NCBI GenBank assembly: GCA_016282655.1 | Contig: JAEELK010000213.1 | Coordinates: forward strand, 1-5,900 | From: Bacillota bacterium | GTDB lineage: Bacteria > Bacillota > Clostridia > Peptostreptococcales > Anaerovoracaceae | DNA length: 5,900 nucleotides | Direction: 5' to 3' | Part shown: positions 1 through 5,476 of the stretch, piece by piece | Position numbering within the stretch: the stretch's first letter is position 1 | Layout: each line of letters starts with the position of its first letter | Made by a program: the position numbers and the translations under genes | Notes under the pieces: generated by a model | Told to the model about the DNA's origin: nothing | Databases searched by the model: none | The model's input: only the letters and a program-made list of their open reading frames with translations

Positions 1-77
1 CAGGCCGCCAGGTTGATGTTCGTGGTGGTCTTGCCGACGCCGCCTTTCTGATTAAAGATCGCGATGGCTTTTCCCAA
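1..77 (-). CDS. parA: ParA/Soj chromosome-partitioning ATPase, N-terminal 25 codons (runs off the left edge)
   Basis: Only the first 25 codons are present, reading [18 protein letters not shown] and then TNINLAA. They contain the deviant Walker A motif KGGVGKTT (residues 11-18) with the signature lysine that defines the ParA/MinD ATPase superfamily, so the fragment is diagnostic although short. ParA family members bind ATP, dimerise on nucleoid DNA and act with ParB bound at parS to segregate the origin region. In Bacillus (Soj) they also modulate DnaA. The start is a TTG at 77-75. No in-frame ATG lies nearby upstream, and AAGGAG sits 7 nt before the TTG. The position next to rsmG and a parS site is the classical one for the chromosomal parA-parB operon; parB would lie beyond the left edge. 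Family assignment is secure; the rest of the protein cannot be judged. Confidence 0.93.
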   Translation of the reverse strand, partial: MGKAIAIFNQKGGVGKTTTNINLAA

Positions 78-84
78 TGCTTTT

Positions 85-90
85 CTCCTT
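85..90 (-). promoter_or_regulatory. Ribosome binding site that fixes the parA TTG start
   Basis: On the minus strand AAGGAG lies 7 nt upstream of TTG (77-75). It is the reason for choosing this non-ATG start, which gives the usual ParA N-terminus MGKxIAI. Confidence 0.8.
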
Positions 91-112
91 TTTGACTTTG
101 AAAGACCCCTTT

Positions 113-128
113 TGTTTCACGTGAAACG
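113..128. other. parS: parS site 1 (ParB binding site) in the parA leader
   Basis: The plus strand reads TGTTTCACGTGAAACG. It matches the Bacillus parS consensus TGTTNCACGTGAAACA at all but the last base and contains a perfect 14-bp palindrome, GTTTCACGTGAAAC. It lies between the parA promoter (151-179) and the parA start (77), so it should be inside the parA 5' leader. ParB would nucleate here and spread as a CTP-dependent clamp. Binding at this point could also affect parA transcription, which is inference. Confidence 0.93.
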
Positions 129-150
129 CGGCAGCGTTTCCACATATAAT

Positions 151-179
151 ATTGTAATCAGAAAGAAGGTTTTTTTCAA
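151..179 (-). promoter_or_regulatory. Sigma-A-type promoter of parA
   Basis: On the minus strand the -35 box is TTGAAA (179-174) and the -10 box is TACAAT (156-151), separated by exactly 17 nt. Each box differs from consensus at one position. Transcription would begin near position 144, giving a leader of roughly 65 nt that carries parS site 1. The spacer and flanks are AT-rich compared with the GC-rich genes around them. This is the best sigma-A-type match I saw in the window. Confidence 0.75.
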
Positions 180-233
180 CTGTTCATTGGCGGCCCCGCG
201 GCTTTTCCTTTCCCGTTTTTCCGATGCGGCGCG

Positions 234-887
234 TCAATCCCGCAGAAACACTGCGAAGCGCAGGACGTCCTCCCGCAGGTCCTCCAGAAAGCGCGCGACG
301 TGCCAACCGTCCGTCGTGGCGTGATGACAGGTCAGGGAGAGAGGAAGGATCGTGCGGCCCCCTTCTTCCCGCCACTTTCCCGCCTCCACGCTCGGAAAGA
401 AGTACGGCTTGTTCTCATAGCTGTGCACCGCGAAGTGGCGGAACGAGACCCAGGGGACCGCGGAGACCGTATAGGCGTTCTCCGGCGGCAGCCCGGGCTT
501 TCCAAGCAGGCCGCGCTCGCCTTCGCAGCGCTTTTGGTCCCGCAGATAGGCCTCATAGAACGCCGGAAAGCTCTCGTCGTACTCCGTCCAAAGAAACGAA
601 AAGGTCTTTGTTTCCGGATGCCACGAGGCGTAGAGCGGCGTCAGGGAATCGTAGTATCCGAGCGAGCCGTCCCGCAGCGCGCATTTGAATTCGCTCTGCC
701 GGTTCAGCGCCCTTGTCACGAGCCAGAGATAGGCCGGAAAGAACTTCAGGCCCCGCTCCTTCGTCAGCCTTCTGACTTCCGTAACGTCGGCGTCCACCGT
801 CAGCGAATAGCCCGTCGGCGCCATCCGGGAAAAATAGTGATACAGCTCGGCCCGCGGCCAGTTCTTCAGATCGATCTCGTGAAACAT
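234..887 (-). CDS. CatA-type O-acetyltransferase (chloramphenicol acetyltransferase family)
   Basis: The protein has 217 aa, the normal length for type A chloramphenicol acetyltransferases (about 213-220), and aligns by eye end to end with CatI/CatP. NW near residue 10 starts the fold. FFPAYLWLVTRALNRQSEF (49-67) matches the conserved PA...N..PEF segment, TFSFLWTEY (95-103) the TFS.LW.EY block, and PWVSF (145-149) carries the serine at CAT position 148. HHATTDGWHVARF (188-200) is the catalytic motif, with His189 as general base and Asp193 as structural aspartate. These enzymes are cytosolic trimers that transfer acetyl from acetyl-CoA. The canonical active-site sequence is HHAVCDGFH, so V-C and F are replaced here by T-T and W, and the substrate may not be chloramphenicol. 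The ATG at 887 is preceded by AGGAGG with an 8-nt gap; the open frame extends further upstream without recognisable content. The gene diverges from the membrane-protein gene, and no terminator is visible between it and parA. Fold secure; substrate uncertain, so no symbol is given. Confidence 0.9.
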   Translation of the reverse strand: MFHEIDLKNWPRAELYHYFSRMAPTGYSLTVDADVTEVRRLTKERGLKFFPAYLWLVTRALNRQSEFKCALRDGSLGYYDSLTPLYASWHPETKTFSFLWTEYDESFPAFYEAYLRDQKRCEGERGLLGKPGLPPENAYTVSAVPWVSFRHFAVHSYENKPYFFPSVEAGKWREEGGRTILPLSLTCHHATTDGWHVARFLEDLREDVLRFAVFLRD

Positions 888-895
888 GATGCATC

Positions 896-901
896 CCTCC
901 T
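896..901 (-). promoter_or_regulatory. Ribosome binding site choosing the acetyltransferase start
   Basis: AGGAGG, within AAAGGAGGG, lies 8 nt before the ATG at 887 on the minus strand. It supports starting at MFHEIDL rather than using the much longer upstream extension of the same open frame. Confidence 0.8.
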
Positions 902-908
902 TTCCCTC

Positions 909-938
909 ATTGTAAGCGGGCGCGCGGAAAAAGCCTAA
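909..938 (-). promoter_or_regulatory. Possible promoter of the acetyltransferase gene
   Basis: The -10 candidate on the minus strand is TACAAT (914-909), one mismatch from consensus. The best -35 is only TTAGGC (938-933) at 18-nt spacing, which is weak. Predicted initiation near 902 would give a very short leader that starts at the ribosome binding site. This is either a weak or activator-dependent promoter, or the true start lies elsewhere. Confidence 0.4.
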
Positions 939-965
939 CCACGCAGCGTGGAGCGGCGCGCCGCT
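939..965. repeat. Two abutting palindromes between divergent promoters (candidate operators)
   Basis: CCACGC-A-GCGTGG (939-951) is a perfect 6-bp inverted repeat around one base. It is followed directly by AGCGGCGCGCCGCT (952-965), a perfect 14-bp palindrome. Both lie between the putative -35 regions of the two divergent genes, where a regulator could control both. GC-rich sequence makes short GC palindromes more likely, so a regulatory role is inference. Confidence 0.4.
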
Positions 966-970
966 TGTCC

Positions 971-999
971 TTGCGGAGCGCGCGCCGGTCTGATATGAT
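971..999 (+). promoter_or_regulatory. Extended -10 promoter of the small membrane-protein gene
   Basis: The plus strand has TATGAT (994-999) preceded by TG at 991-992, an extended -10 (TGaTATGAT). A partial -35, TTGCGG (971-976), lies 17 nt upstream. Initiation near 1006 would give a leader of about 32 nt before the ATG at 1038. The extended -10 compensates for the poor -35. Confidence 0.65.
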
Positions 1000-1007
1000 G
1001 AGACCGG
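985..1007. repeat. Inverted repeat bracketing the -10 box (candidate repressor operator)
   Basis: CCGGTCT (985-991) and AGACCGG (1001-1007) are perfect 7-bp inverted arms separated by 9 bp, with the -10 TATGAT inside the spacer. The arm-centre distance of 16 bp is less than two helical turns. A dimeric repressor bound here would block the promoter. No regulator gene is present in the window, so this is a candidate only. Confidence 0.4.
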
Positions 1008-1037
1008 AAAGAGCGCTTCCGGCTTTGGAGGAAACAG

Positions 1038-1382
1038 ATGGAGAAGAAACTGTTCTGGCCGCTCTCCGCGGCCCTTGTCATGATCGGTCTGCCCTGGCTC
1101 GCGGTCACCTTTATGAAGGGTGACGCCGGCATGGCGGTCTGCTTCCTTTTGTTCTTTGCGCTCGATCCCGTCTTCTCGCTCCTTTGCGGCGCCTTCGCGG
1201 GCCGAAAGATATCGAAGCGCTGGTATCTGCCGCTCCTTCCGGCCGTCTTCTTTCTGGCCGGCTGCTGGCTCTTCTTCGCCAGAGACGAAAAGCTCTTCCT
1301 CCTCTACGCCGCGGTCTATCTGGGGCTTGGCGTCCTGGCCATGCTCTGCTCCGCCCTGCTGGAACGTGTGAAAAAACACTGA
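1038..1382 (+). CDS. Small four-helix membrane protein of unknown function
   Basis: The protein has 114 aa and I cannot assign it to a named family with confidence. Four hydrophobic stretches are visible at about residues 6-25, 30-53, 62-81 and 85-107. The N-terminus (MEKK), the central loop (RKISKR, 56-61) and the C-terminus (ERVKKH) are positively charged, so the positive-inside rule predicts both ends and the middle loop in the cytoplasm. The first turn carries K27-G-D29 and could be conserved. No catalytic motif, signal peptidase site or metal ligand cluster is evident. GGAGG lies 6 nt before the ATG, an extended -10 promoter lies upstream and a terminator hairpin begins 4 nt after the stop, so it looks like a real, independently transcribed gene. 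It is the only plus-strand gene here, divergent from the acetyltransferase gene and convergent with rsmG. A link to export or resistance is possible from the neighbour but not shown. Confidence 0.85.
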   Translation: MEKKLFWPLSAALVMIGLPWLAVTFMKGDAGMAVCFLLFFALDPVFSLLCGAFAGRKISKRWYLPLLPAVFFLAGCWLFFARDEKLFLLYAAVYLGLGVLAMLCSALLERVKKH

Positions 1383-1386
1383 GATC

Positions 1387-1415
1387 AAAAAAGCGCTTCC
1401 CGCGGAGGGAAGCGC
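1387..1415 (-). terminator. Intrinsic terminator of the mnmE-mnmG-rsmG operon
   Basis: An 8-bp GC-rich stem (GCGCTTCC 1393-1400 with GGAAGCGC 1408-1415, 7-nt loop) is followed on the minus strand by six T (1392-1387). It lies about 95 nt past the rsmG stop. The plus-strand gene stops at 1382, just before the hairpin, so the same stem may also end that transcript. On that side the T-rich run is weak and displaced (around 1425-1434). Confidence 0.85.
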
Positions 1416-1462
1416 CTGTGCGCGTTCTGTTTTCAATTGTTTCTGCCTCATCCGATGCCTCG

Positions 1463-1476
1463 GCGGCGCGCGCCGC
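1463..1476. repeat. GC palindrome downstream of rsmG
   Basis: GCGGCGCGCGCCGC is a perfect 14-bp palindrome in the convergent intergenic region. It resembles the palindrome at 952-965, with which it shares GCGGCGCG and CGCCGC arms. It has no T-tract and is not a terminator by itself. It may simply reflect local GC richness. Confidence 0.3.
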
Positions 1477-1484
1477 GCGCGGGT

Positions 1485-1500
1485 CGTTTCACGTGAAACA
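1485..1500. other. parS: parS site 2 (ParB binding site) just downstream of rsmG
   Basis: The plus strand reads CGTTTCACGTGAAACA, with the same 14-bp palindromic core as site 1. It is exactly the reverse complement of the 16 bp of site 1. It differs from TGTTNCACGTGAAACA at the first base only. It lies 9 nt beyond the rsmG stop codon, in the intergenic space before the operon terminator, and is about 1.37 kb from site 1. Confidence 0.93.
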
Positions 1501-1509
1501 TCCTATGCC

Positions 1510-2217
1510 CTACAGCGGATCCTTGGCCGGCGTCCCCGCCTTGCGCGGATACTTCGCCGGCGTCCCGCGCCGCTTCGCGATCCAGACGATCTTATGGTCC
1601 AGCCCCAGCCAGGGGAAGGGAAAATCGCTGCAGCCGCTGATCTCTCCGCCCAGGAGGAAGGCCGCGCTTTTCGCGCGCTCCGCTTCCAGCTCCGCGTCGA
1701 CGCTCTTGTACGCGCCGAAGGCGCCGCCGATCTTCACGAAAGGCATGCAGTACTCGCAGAGCACGGGGAGATCGGCCACCGCCCTGGAAAGGACGAGGTC
1801 GAAGCGCTCCCGGTATTCCTTGTTTCGCCCGAGCTCCTCCGCCCTGCCGTGTACGGCGCTGACGTTCCGCAGCCCGAGCGTCTCGCTGAACTCCGAAAGG
1901 ATGCGCACGCGCTTGTTCAGAGAGTCCAGGAGCACGAAGCGCTTTTCCGGAAAGAGGACGGCGAGCGGGATGCCGGGAAAGCCCGCGCCGGTCCCGAGGT
2001 CCAGGACTGTCTCCGCGCGCTGAAACTCCGGCCGCGGCACGCAGGCGAGCGAATCCGCAAAATGCTTGATCTCGAAGTCCTCCGGGTCCTTGATGGCCGT
2101 GAGGTTCACCTGCTCGTTCCGCTCCAGGACCAGCGCGCGGTACTGCGAGAGCAGTCGGATCGCCCGTTCCTGTTCCGGGAGGCCGAGCGCTTCCAGGACT
2201 CGTTTCAGTTTTTCCAT
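1510..2217 (-). CDS. rsmG: 16S rRNA (guanine-527-N7) methyltransferase RsmG (GidB)
   Basis: RsmG methylates N7 of G527 in 16S rRNA using S-adenosylmethionine. In several bacteria its loss gives low-level streptomycin resistance. The 235-aa protein matches the usual length of about 239. It has the helical N-terminus with NLTAI (38-42) and KHFADSL (51-57), the SAM-binding motif I VLDLGTGAGFPGIPLA (71-86), the motif II acidic region LLDSLNKR (96-103), FDLVLSRAVADL (139-150), PFVKIGG (159-165) and the conserved basic tail GTPAKYPRKAGTPAKDPL (218-235). The ATG directly follows the mnmG TAG stop with no gap (TAGATG), and AGGAGG inside the end of mnmG lies 8 nt upstream, pointing to translational coupling. 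It is the last gene of the mnmE-mnmG-rsmG operon. Nothing is missing. Confidence 0.97.
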   Translation of the reverse strand: MEKLKRVLEALGLPEQERAIRLLSQYRALVLERNEQVNLTAIKDPEDFEIKHFADSLACVPRPEFQRAETVLDLGTGAGFPGIPLAVLFPEKRFVLLDSLNKRVRILSEFSETLGLRNVSAVHGRAEELGRNKEYRERFDLVLSRAVADLPVLCEYCMPFVKIGGAFGAYKSVDAELEAERAKSAAFLLGGEISGCSDFPFPWLGLDHKIVWIAKRRGTPAKYPRKAGTPAKDPL

Positions 2218-4101
2218 CTATTGCGCCTCCTGTCTGCGCAGCTTTTCCAGATAGACCAGAAGAACGTTGATGTCCGCGGGCGAAACGCCGGAGATGCGGG
2301 AGGCCTGTCCGAGCGATCTCGGGCGGTAGCGGTTCAGCTTCTGACGCGCCTCCAGACGCAGGCCGGAGATCTCTTCATAGTCGATCTCCTCCGGCAGCTG
2401 ACGCTGCTCCATGCGCTGAAAGCGGGCCACCTGTTCTCTTTGCTTATTGATATAGCCCTCGTATTTCACGGCGACCTGGACCTTGTCGATCAGATGCCGC
2501 GGCAGAGCGGGACGCTGCGGATCCAGCGGCGCGAGGCTCTCGTAGTCGAGCTGAGGGCGCTTCAGCAGCGCCGCGAGCGAAGGCGCGGCGCGCCCGGGAT
2601 CGAGCCCTTGCGACTCCAGAAAAGCCAGCGTTTCCGCCGCGGGCGGCACGGTCTCCGCAAGGCGCAGCAGCTCCGCTTCCATCTTCTGCTTCGTGTCCAG
2701 ATACTTCTCCCAGCGGGCGTCGCTGACGAGGCCGAGCGCGCGTCCTTTCTCCGTGAGGCGCAGGTCCGCGTTGTCCTGCCGCAGCAGCAGGCGGTATTCC
2801 ACGCGGGAGGTCATGATCCGGTACGGCTCCTCCGTCCCCTTGGTCACAAGATCGTCGATGAGGACGCCGATGTAGGCCTCGGAACGGTCTAAAATGAAGG
2901 CTTCCCGGCCGTCGAGCCAGAGCGCGGCGTTGATCCCCGCCATCAGGCCCTGCGCCGCCGCCTCCTCATAGCCGCTGCTGCCGTTGAACTGGCCGGCGCA
3001 GAAGAGCCCGGGAAAGTCCCGATGCTCCAGGCTGAGCTTCAGGTCCACGGGGTCGATGCAGTCGTATTCGATGGCGTAGGCCGGCCGCACGATCTCCAGC
3101 TTCTCCAGCCCGGGGATGCTGCGATAGAAGCGCAGCTGCACGTCCTCCGGCAGGCTGGAGGACATGCCCTGCAGATAGACTTCGTCCGTGGCGGCTCCTT
3201 CCGGCTCCACGAAGAGCTGATGCCGCGGCTTGTCCGCAAAGCGGCTGATCTTGTCCTCGATGGAGGGACAATAGCGGGGCCCCACGCCCTCGATGTGGCC
3301 GCCGTAGAGCGCGGAGCGGTGGATGTTCTCGCGGATGATCCGGTGCGTCTCTTCGTTGGTATAGGTGAGCCAGCAGGAATGCTGCTCCTTTTCGAGGCTG
3401 TCGTTGAGGAAAGAGAAGGGCACGATGGGATCGTCCCCCTTCTGCTCCTCCATCCTGCTGTAATCCAGAGAGCTTCCGAGGGCTCTGGCGGGCGTTCCGG
3501 TCTTGAAGCGGCGCAGGCGCATGCCCTTCGCTTTCAGATCGTCCGCCAGCGCCACGGATGGCGCAAGGCCGTTGGGACCGCTGTCGTAGGCGCTGTCCCC
3601 GATGAAGATCCTGCCCCGCAGGAAGGTGCCGGTGGCCAGGATGACGGCGCGGGCGCGGTAGATCGCCCCGGTGCGCGTCACCAGGCCAGAGACGCGTCCC
3701 TCCTCCAGGAGCAGCTCCACCGCCTCCGCCTGCTTCAGACAGAGATGCGGCTGCGCCTCGATGACCCGCTTCATCTCGTCGTGATAGCGCGCCTTGTCCG
3801 CCTGCGCGCGCAGGGAGTGGACGGCGGGCCCCTTGGCGGTGTTGATCATGCGGCTCTGCAGAAAGCTCTTGTCGATGTTGACGCCCATCTCGCCGCCGAG
3901 CGCGTCGATCTCCCGCACCAGATGGCCCTTGCCGCTGCCTCCGACCGAAGGGTTGCAGGGCATCATGGCAAGCGCCTCCAGATTGATGGAGAGCAGCAGG
4001 GTCTCTTTCCCCATGCGGGCGGCCGCCAGCGCGGCCTCGCAGCCCGCGTGGCCGGCGCCGATCACCGCAATGTCAAAGTTTCCCATTTCAAAGCGTTCCA
4101 T
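2218..4101 (-). CDS. mnmG: tRNA uridine-5-carboxymethylaminomethyl modification enzyme MnmG (GidA)
   Basis: MnmG is the FAD-dependent partner of MnmE. The heterotetramer installs the (carboxymethyl)aminomethyl group at C5 of wobble U34 in tRNAs reading split codon boxes. The 627 aa are full length. The N-terminal Rossmann FAD motif is AVIGAGHAGCEAA (12-24), followed by MPCNPSVGGSGKGH (47-60) with a conserved cysteine at 49. GPRYCPSIEDK (274-284, Cys278) and AGQFNGSSGYEEAAAQGL (369-386) are the two family signatures. TSRVEYRLLLRQDNADLRL (431-449) and the C-terminal helical domain with YEGYINKQ (547-554), RISGVSPADINVLL (602-615) follow. The first ATG is chosen: AGGA lies 5 nt upstream, and the initiation region copies that of mnmE. 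A second Met at residue 6 has no better SD. The gap from the mnmE stop is 10 nt and the stop abuts rsmG. Confidence 0.98.
   Translation of the reverse strand: MERFEMGNFDIAVIGAGHAGCEAALAAARMGKETLLLSINLEALAMMPCNPSVGGSGKGHLVREIDALGGEMGVNIDKSFLQSRMINTAKGPAVHSLRAQADKARYHDEMKRVIEAQPHLCLKQAEAVELLLEEGRVSGLVTRTGAIYRARAVILATGTFLRGRIFIGDSAYDSGPNGLAPSVALADDLKAKGMRLRRFKTGTPARALGSSLDYSRMEEQKGDDPIVPFSFLNDSLEKEQHSCWLTYTNEETHRIIRENIHRSALYGGHIEGVGPRYCPSIEDKISRFADKPRHQLFVEPEGAATDEVYLQGMSSSLPEDVQLRFYRSIPGLEKLEIVRPAYAIEYDCIDPVDLKLSLEHRDFPGLFCAGQFNGSSGYEEAAAQGLMAGINAALWLDGREAFILDRSEAYIGVLIDDLVTKGTEEPYRIMTSRVEYRLLLRQDNADLRLTEKGRALGLVSDARWEKYLDTKQKMEAELLRLAETVPPAAETLAFLESQGLDPGRAAPSLAALLKRPQLDYESLAPLDPQRPALPRHLIDKVQVAVKYEGYINKQREQVARFQRMEQRQLPEEIDYEEISGLRLEARQKLNRYRPRSLGQASRISGVSPADINVLLVYLEKLRRQEAQ
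2226..2231 (-). promoter_or_regulatory. rsmG ribosome binding site inside the end of mnmG
   Basis: AGGAGG on the minus strand lies within the last codons of mnmG, 8 nt before the rsmG ATG at 2217. It fixes the rsmG start at the codon next to the mnmG stop. Confidence 0.8.
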
Positions 4102-4111
4102 GGCTGTCCTG

Positions 4112-5476
4112 CTACTTTCCGAGACAGAAGCGGCGGAAGACTTCTTCGATGATCTCCTCCGCGGCGGTCTCTCCGGTGATCTCGCCCAGGCGCTCCCAGG
4201 CGGCGCGCACGTTCATTTCCAAAAGATCCAGCGCCTCTCCGGCCGAGAGCAGCGCCAGCGCGGCGTCCAGCTCCTCCGCGGCGGCCGCGAGCAGCGCCTT
4301 GTGCCTGGCGTTGTTCACGAGCGGCCGGCTGCCGCTCTGCAGCGCGCCGGCGTAGACCAGCGCGCGGATCCGTTCCTCCAGCGCCTGCAGGCCCTCCTTC
4401 TTCTCGGCGGAGATCCGCAGGAGCTCCGCGCCGGGCAGCAGCGCCGCGGCCTCTTCTTCCGCCACGGCCTGCGGCAGATCGCTCTTGTTCAGGAGCAGGA
4501 AGCAGCGCTTCCCCCGCACGGCCTCCGCGATGGCGCGGTCCTCCTCCCGCAGGGGCTCCGCGGCGTCGATCAGGAAGAAGACCAGGTCCGCGTCCTCCGC
4601 CGCCTCCCGGCTCTTTTCGATGCCGAGCCGCTCGATGCGGTCCTCCGTCTGCCGGATGCCGGCGGTGTCCGTCAGCAGCAGCGGGATGCCGCCGAGGTCC
4701 AGGCTCTCTTCGATGGTATCCCTGGTGGTGCCGGGGATCTCCGTGACGATGGCGCGCTTCTCCCGCAGCAGCGCGTTCAGCAGGGAGGATTTTCCGACGT
4801 TCGGCCGGCCGACGATGGCCACCTTCAGGCCCTCGCGCAAAATGCGCCCCGTGTCCGCCGTGGCAAGGAGCCCGCTCAGTTCCGCGCGCACGCTCTGCAG
4901 GATCTCCGCGGTCTTTGCGCGGCTCAGCTCCTCCACGTCCTCCTCCGGGAAATCCAGGCTGACCGCGAGGTGGGCCAGCAGCTCCAGCAGGCGCTCCCGC
5001 AGGGCGCGCACCTCGCCGGAGAGCTTTCCTTCCAGCTGTCCGAGCGCCATGGAATAGCCGCGCTCCGTGCGGGCGGAGATCAGGTCCATGACGCTCTCCG
5101 CCTGAGAAAGATCCAACCTGCCGTTCAGAAAGGCGCGCTTCGTGAACTCGCCCGGCTCTGCGAGCCGCGCGCCGCTGCGCAGCACGAGCTCGAGCGTTTT
5201 GCCGAGCGCCACCGCGCTGCCGTGACACTGGATCTCCGCCACGTCCTCCCGGGTATAGGTCCACGGCGCCGGCAGAAAGACCGCCATGGCTTCATCGACG
5301 GTCTCCCCGCTCTCCGGGTCGATCACGCGGCCATAGGAAAAGCGACGCGGCGCAAGGCGCTGCGCCGGCCGGAAGACCCGGAGCAGGATGCGCTCGGCCT
5401 CCGCGCCGCTGACGCGGATGACGCCGATGCCGCCCTCTCCCATCGGGGTCGCGACGGCTGCGATGGTCTCTTCCAT
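4112..5476 (-). CDS. mnmE: tRNA uridine-5-carboxymethylaminomethyl modification GTPase MnmE (TrmE)
   Basis: MnmE is a K+-activated GTPase that dimerises and works with MnmG on tRNA U34. The 454 aa give the full three-part architecture. The N-terminal tetrahydrofolate-binding domain (1 to about 118) begins ETIAAVATPMGEGGIGVIRVSG and contains EPGEFTKRAFLNGR (107-120). A helical domain (LDLSQAESVMDLI, 121-133, and the C-terminal third) encloses the G domain. G motifs are G1 GRPNVGKS (223-230, with the K+-coordinating Asn at 226), G2 TTRD (250-253), G3 DTAG (270-273), G4 NKSD (330-333) and G5 SAE (356-358). The C-terminal FCLGK holds the conserved cysteine (451), so nothing is truncated. GAGGA lies 5 nt before the ATG. 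It follows jag after 70 nt that contain a terminator hairpin, and it heads the mnmE-mnmG-rsmG unit. Confidence 0.98.
   Translation of the reverse strand: MEETIAAVATPMGEGGIGVIRVSGAEAERILLRVFRPAQRLAPRRFSYGRVIDPESGETVDEAMAVFLPAPWTYTREDVAEIQCHGSAVALGKTLELVLRSGARLAEPGEFTKRAFLNGRLDLSQAESVMDLISARTERGYSMALGQLEGKLSGEVRALRERLLELLAHLAVSLDFPEEDVEELSRAKTAEILQSVRAELSGLLATADTGRILREGLKVAIVGRPNVGKSSLLNALLREKRAIVTEIPGTTRDTIEESLDLGGIPLLLTDTAGIRQTEDRIERLGIEKSREAAEDADLVFFLIDAAEPLREEDRAIAEAVRGKRCFLLLNKSDLPQAVAEEEAAALLPGAELLRISAEKKEGLQALEERIRALVYAGALQSGSRPLVNNARHKALLAAAAEELDAALALLSAGEALDLLEMNVRAAWERLGEITGETAAEEIIEEVFRRFCLGK

Noticed and set aside
136..144. DnaA-box-like GTTTCCACA near parA
   Set aside because: It has two mismatches to TTATCCACA and stands alone. 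There is no cluster or AT-rich unwinding element to suggest an origin inside this window.
121..150. Possible plus-strand promoter (TATAAT at 145-150 with GTGAAA at 121-126)
   Set aside because: No plausible gene lies downstream on that strand, the -35 falls inside the parS palindrome, and the AT-rich stretch is explained by the minus-strand parA promoter.
64..324. Plus-strand 86-codon open frame over the parA leader
   Set aside because: It begins inside parA, reads through parS and the parA promoter and ends inside the acetyltransferase gene. It has no ribosome binding site.
1012..1400. Repeat of AGCGCTTCC at 1012-1020 and 1392-1400, possibly allowing leader-terminator pairing
   Set aside because: Nine bases is short, and the second copy is already paired in a strong local terminator stem. 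Nothing else suggests a regulatory interaction.
888..1451. N-terminal extension of the acetyltransferase open frame (up to 405 codons in total)
   Set aside because: The extension runs antisense through the membrane-protein gene and its promoter. The family's normal N-terminus begins at the ATG at 887, which has a strong SD.
1526..1566. 11-bp direct repeat GCCGGCGTCCC (1526-1536 and 1556-1566)
   Set aside because: The 30-bp spacing encodes the repeated GTPAK motif of the conserved RsmG tail, so protein sequence explains it.
1594..2892. Long plus-strand open frame (432 codons) opposite rsmG and mnmG
   Set aside because: It lies wholly antisense to two unmistakable conserved genes and crosses their boundary. 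Its composition (rich in R, L, A, Q) is what GC-rich codon bias yields in an antisense frame.
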